Assembly (NCBI GenBank): GCA_039105265.1
Contig: JAPFFF010000107.1
Coordinates: 1-56,898, forward strand
DNA from: Tritrichomonas musculus
Lineage: Eukaryota > Parabasalia > Tritrichomonadida > Tritrichomonadidae
DNA: 56,898 nucleotides
Direction of reading: 5' to 3'
This document shows, one piece after another, positions 52,833 through 56,898 of this stretch. The notes under the pieces are model-generated. The model ran no database searches and was not told where the DNA came from. It worked only from the letters and a program-made list of their open reading frames with translations. The position numbers and the translations under genes were made by a program. Every line of letters starts with the position of its first letter. Position 1 is the stretch's first letter.

Positions 52833-53570
52833 TTTCTTTAATTCTGATTACTGAATAATATTTAAAATCAAAATAGAACTGTTTATATAACATAATTTCG
52901 AGATATTCTTCTGTGTTCGTTTCTGTATTCGTTTCCGTGCTCATGTATTCCGTTCCGTACGTTTGTCTTTCGAATCCTGCATCTTCAAATATAAGTAAAG
53001 TATAACCATCTGTAAAATAAATTCTTTAAGGTCTTCCGTGTTCCCGTCTGTATTCGTTTCCGTGATCATGTATTCCGTTCTGTACGTTTGTCTTTCGAAT
53101 CCTGCATCTTCAAATATAAGTAAAGTATAACCATCTGTAAAATAAATTCTTTAAGGTCTTCCGTGTTCCCGTCTGTATTCGTTTCCGTGATCATGTATTC
53201 CGTTCTGTACGTTTGTCTTTCGAATCCTGCATCTTCAAATATAAGTAAAGTATAACCATCTGTAAAATAAATTCTTTAAGGTCTTCCGTGTTCCCGTCTG
53301 TATTCGTTTCCGTGCTCATGTATTCCTTTCTTTAATTCTGATTACTGAATAATATTTAAAATCAAAATAGAACTGTTTATATAACATAATTTCGAGATAT
53401 TCTTCCGGGTTCGTTTCTGTATTCGTTTCCGTGATCATGTATTCCGTTCTGTACGTTTGTCTTTCGAATCCTGCATCTTCAAATATAAGTAAAGTATAAC
53501 CATCTGTAAAATAAATTCTTTAAGGTCTTCCGTGTTCCCGTCTGTATTCGTTTCCGTGATCATGTATTCC

Positions 53571-53689
53571 TTTCTTTAATTCTGATTACTGAATAATATT
53601 TAAAATCAAAATAGAACTGTTTATATAACATAATTTCGAGATATTCTTCCGTGTTCCCGTCTGTATTCGTTTCCGTGATCATGTATTCC
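53571..53689 (+). repeat. Isolated A-tailed B far from its cluster
   Basis: Same chimeric form as the cluster at 7.8-18.7 kb, but about 35 kb away with none between. It is preceded by B at 53327 (CCGGG tail) and a single A, and followed by two A. Either an independent exchange or a long-distance transfer. Confidence 0.9.
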
Positions 53690-56600
53690 GTTCTGTACGT
53701 TTGTCTTTCGAATCCTGCATCTTCAAATATAAGTAAAGTATAACCATCTGTAAAATAAATTCTTTAAGGTCTTCCGTGTTCCCGTCTGTATTCGTTTCCG
53801 TGATCATGTATTCCGTTCCGTACGTTTGTCTTTCGAATCCTGCATCTTCAAATATAAGTAAAGTATAACCATCTGTAAAATAAATTCTTTAAGGTCTTCC
53901 GTGTTCCCGTCTGTATTCGTTTCCGTGCTCATGTATTCCTTTCTTTAATTCTGATTACTGAATAATATTTAAAATCAAAATAGAACTGTTTATATAACAT
54001 AATTTCGAGATATTCTTCCGGGTTCGTTTCTGTATTCGTTTCCGTGCTCATGTATTCCGTTCTGTACGTTTGTCTTTCGAATCCTGCATCTTCAAATATA
54101 AGTAAAGTATAACCATCTGTAAAATAAATTCTTTAAGGTCTTCCGTGTTCCCGTCTGTATTCGTTTCCGTGCTCATGTATTCCTTTCTTTAATTCTGATT
54201 ACTGAATAATATTTAAAATCAAAATAGAACTGTTTATATAACATAATTTCGAGATATTCTTCCGGGTTCGTTTCTGTATTCGTTTCCGTGCTCATGTATT
54301 CCGTTCTGTACGTTTGTCTTTCGAATCCTGCATCTTCAAATATAAGTAAAGTATAACCATCTGTAAAATAAATTCTTTAAGGTCTTCCGTGTTCCCGTCT
54401 GTATTCGTTTCCGTGATCATGTATTCCGTTCCGTACGTTTGTCTTTCGAATCCTGCATCTTCAAATATAAGTAAAGTATAACCATCTGTAAAATAAATTC
54501 TTTAAGGTCTTCCGTGTTCCCGTCTGTATTCGTTTCCGTGATCATGTATTCCGTTCCGTACGTTTGTCTTTCGAATCCTGCATCTTCAAATATAAGTAAA
54601 GTATAACCATCTGTAAAATAAATTCTTTAAGGTCTTCCGTGTTCCCGTCTGTATTCGTTTCCGTGCTCATGTATTCCGTTCCGTACGTTTGTCTTTCGAA
54701 TCCTGCATCTTCAAATATAAGTAAAGTATAACCATCTGTAAAATAAATTCTTTAAGGTCTTCCGTGTTCCCGTCTGTATTCGTTTCCGTGCTCATGTATT
54801 CCGTTCTGTACGTTTGTCTTTCGAATCCTGCATCTTCAAATATAAGTAAAGTATAACCATCTGTAAAATAAATTCTTTAAGGTCTTCCGTGTTCCCGTCT
54901 GTATTCGTTTCCGTGCTCATGTATTCCTTTCTTTAATTCTGATTACTGAATAATATTTAAAATCAAAATAGAACTGTTTATATAACATAATTTCGAGATA
55001 TTCTTCTGTGTTCGTTTCTGTATTCGTTTCCGTGCTCATGTATTCCGTTCCGTACGTTTGTCTTTCGAATCCTGCATCTTCAAATATAAGTAAAGTATAA
55101 CCATCTGTAAAATAAATTCTTTAAGGTCTTCCGTGTTCCCGTCTGTATTCGTTTCCGTGCTCATGTATTCCGTTCTGTACGTTTGTCTTTCGAATCCTGC
55201 ATCTTCAAATATAAGTAAAGTATAACCATCTGTAAAATAAATTCTTTAAGGTCTTCCGTGTTCCCGTCTGTATTCGTTTCCGTGCTCATGTATTCCTTTC
55301 TTTAATTCTGATTACTGAATAATATTTAAAATCAAAATAGAACTGTTTATATAACATAATTTCGAGATATTCTTCCGGGTTCGTTTCTGTATTCGTTTCC
55401 GTGCTCATGTATTCCGTTCTGTACGTTTGTCTTTCGAATCCTGCATCTTCAAATATAAGTAAAGTATAACCATCTGTAAAATAAATTCTTTAAGGTCTTC
55501 CGTGTTCCCGTCTGTATTCGTTTCCGTGATCATGTATTCCGTTCCGTACGTTTGTCTTTCGAATCCTGCATCTTCAAATATAAGTAAAGTATAACCATCT
55601 GTAAAATAAATTCTTTAAGGTCTTCCGTGTTCCCGTCTGTATTCGTTTCCGTGATCATGTATTCCTTTCTTTAATTCTGATTACTGAATAATATTTAAAA
55701 TCAAAATAGAACTGTTTATATAACATAATTTCGAGATATTCTTCCGGGTTCGTTTCTGTATTCGTTTCCGTGCTCATGTATTCCGTTCTGTACGTTTGTC
55801 TTTCGAATCCTGCATCTTCAAATATAAGTAAAGTATAACCATCTGTAAAATAAATTCTTTAAGGTCTTCCGTGTTCCCGTCTGTATTCGTTTCCGTGCTC
55901 ATGTATTCCGTTCCGTACGTTTGTCTTTCGAATCCTGCATCTTCAAATATAAGTAAAGTATAACCATCTGTAAAATAAATTCTTTAAGGTCTTCCGTGTT
56001 CCCGTCTGTATTCGTTTCCGTGCTCATGTATTCCGTTCCGTACGTTTGTCTTTCGAATCCTGCATCTTCAAATATAAGTAAAGTATAACCATCTGTAAAA
56101 TAAATTCTTTAAGGTCTTCCGTGTTCCCGTCTGTATTCGTTTCCGTGCTCATGTATTCCGTTCTGTACGTTTGTCTTTCGAATCCTGCATCTTCAAATAT
56201 AAGTAAAGTATAACCATCTGTAAAATAAATTCTTTAAGGTCTTCCGTGTTCCCGTCTGTATTCGTTTCCGTGCTCATGTATTCCGTTCCGTACGTTTGTC
56301 TTTCGAATCCTGCATCTTCAAATATAAGTAAAGTATAACCATCTGTAAAATAAATTCTTTAAGGTCTTCCGTGTTCCCGTCTGTATTCGTTTCCGTGATC
56401 ATGTATTCCGTTCCGTACGTTTGTCTTTCGAATCCTGCATCTTCAAATATAAGTAAAGTATAACCATCTGTAAAATAAATTCTTTAAGGTCTTCCGTGTT
56501 CCCGTCTGTATTCGTTTCCGTGATCATGTATTCCGTTCCGTACGTTTGTCTTTCGAATCCTGCATCTTCAAATATAAGTAAAGTATAACCATCTGTAAAA

Positions 56601-56778
56601 TAAATTCTTTAAGGTCTTCCGTGTTCCCGTCTGTATTCGTTTCCGTGCTCATGTATTCCTTTCTTTAATTCTGATTACTGAATAATATTTAAAATCAAAA
56701 TAGAACTGTTTATATAACATAATTTCGAGATATTCTTCCGGGTTCGTTTCTGTATTCGTTTCCGTGCTCATGTATTCC

Positions 56779-56898
56779 GTTCTGTACGTTTGTCTTTCGA
56801 ATCCTGCATCTTCAAATATAAGTAAAGTATAACCATCTGTAAAATAAATTCTTTAAGGTCTTCCGTGTTCCCGTCTGTATTCGTTTCCATGCCTGCAA
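56779..56898 (+). repeat. Last A monomer, ending in non-repeat sequence
   Basis: Positions 1-110 (56779-56888) match A. The next ten bases, 56889-56898, read ATGCCTGCAA where GTGCTCATGT or its GATC form is expected; only 3 of 10 agree. This is either the right edge of the array, an indel-bearing divergent unit, or a sequence-end artefact. The minus-strand ATG of this unit is lost. Ten bases are too few to identify what follows. Confidence 0.7.

Larger units (their letters stand above)
1..56898. repeat. Two-monomer satellite DNA array (A 125 bp, B 119 bp)
   Basis: Uninterrupted head-to-tail tandem array in a single orientation. I located every B monomer by its TTTCTTTAATTCTG start. Each gap between B monomers is an exact multiple of 125, giving 333 complete A and 127 complete B plus a partial unit at each end. 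The sum equals the window length, so no monomer has a net indel. No other sequence interrupts the array, apart from the last 10 bases. No non-repeat stretch over 300 bases exists. Homogeneity of this degree is known from satellites kept uniform by unequal exchange, conversion or recent amplification. A centromeric or heterochromatic role is inference; nothing here proves it. Confidence 0.98.
47667..56898 (+). repeat. Array zone 5: short derivative repeats up to the right edge
   Basis: B monomers start at 47667, 47911, 48280, 48649, 49393, 49637, 49881, 50250, 50619, 50988, 51732, 51976, 52220, 52589, 52833, 53327, 53571, 53940, 54184, 54928, 55297, 55666 and 56660. Runs of 1, 2 and 5 A dominate, with one of 7 just before the last B. 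Position 114 is often C. Two copies of the B-A-B-A-B core known from zone 4 recur here in shortened surroundings. Confidence 0.92.

Noticed and set aside
41-56898. CRISPR array (regular repeats with shared 44-bp segment and intervening sequence)
   Set aside because: The intervening segments are themselves only two repeated sequences, not unique spacers, the repeat unit is too long, and no cas genes are present.
56889-56898. Cloning-vector polylinker at the right end (CATGCCTGCA resembles the SphI-PstI part of a pUC polylinker)
   Set aside because: Only about 10 bases agree and the next base does not continue the match. With the window ending there it cannot be told from chance.
1-56898. A long repetitive protein gene spanning several monomers
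   Set aside because: 125 and 119 are not multiples of 3, and each of the frames I followed meets a stop within about one monomer, so no ORF runs through.
1-56898. Transposon, LTR or integrated virus remains, tRNA or rRNA genes
   Set aside because: No inverted or long terminal repeats, no coding domains, no cloverleaf or rRNA motifs. All bases up to 56888 are accounted for by the two monomers.
1-56898. Artificial duplication by misassembly
   Set aside because: Distinct variant combinations and run lengths along the array argue against simple copy-paste of one segment. Collapse or smoothing cannot be excluded without reads, so it remains a caution rather than a finding.

Overview
The whole window is one satellite DNA array. 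Two related monomers, A (125 bp, about 36% GC) and B (119 bp, about 29% GC), run head to tail in one orientation from base 1 to about base 56888. Walking every monomer boundary gives a 40-bp partial B, then 333 complete A and 127 complete B monomers, then a final A that departs from the repeat in its last 10 bases. The lengths close exactly (40 + 333x125 + 127x119 + 120 = 56898), so there is no net insertion or deletion in any of 460 monomers. I see no conventional gene, RNA gene, transposon or CRISPR array.

A 57-kb array of this homogeneity is typical of eukaryotic heterochromatin (centromeric, pericentromeric or subtelomeric satellite), probably from a long-read assembly. I do not recognise the satellite family and cannot name the organism. 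Abundant CpG argues mildly against a genome with heavy germline CpG methylation.

Layout: A and B share a 44-bp tail (A positions 82-125, B positions 76-119) and weaker similarity elsewhere, so they descend from one monomer. B is always solitary: runs of 1 to 9 A separate consecutive B monomers and BB never occurs. Variation is confined to a few sites that act as bar codes: A positions 5, 67, 70 and 114; B positions 80, 82, 87-89 and 108. These divide the array into zones. About 1-7.3 kb carries a 2.6-2.7 kb higher-order repeat. About 7.3-19 kb is rich in B monomers with an A-type tail. About 19-27.4 kb has short A runs and mostly CTGTG-type B tails. About 27.4-47.7 kb carries a 5.6-8.4 kb higher-order repeat with A runs up to 9. 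About 47.7-56.9 kb is made of shorter derivatives of that repeat.

The most unusual observation is on the minus strand. Every A type can be read as a 42-codon ORF and every B type as a 40-codon ORF. Both begin at an ATG in the shared tail and end at a TGA that overlaps the next ATG (ATGA). The 6-bp length difference between A and B is exactly two codons, and none of the recurrent variants creates a stop. This may be chance in a satellite or a trace of coding ancestry; the sequence alone does not decide.
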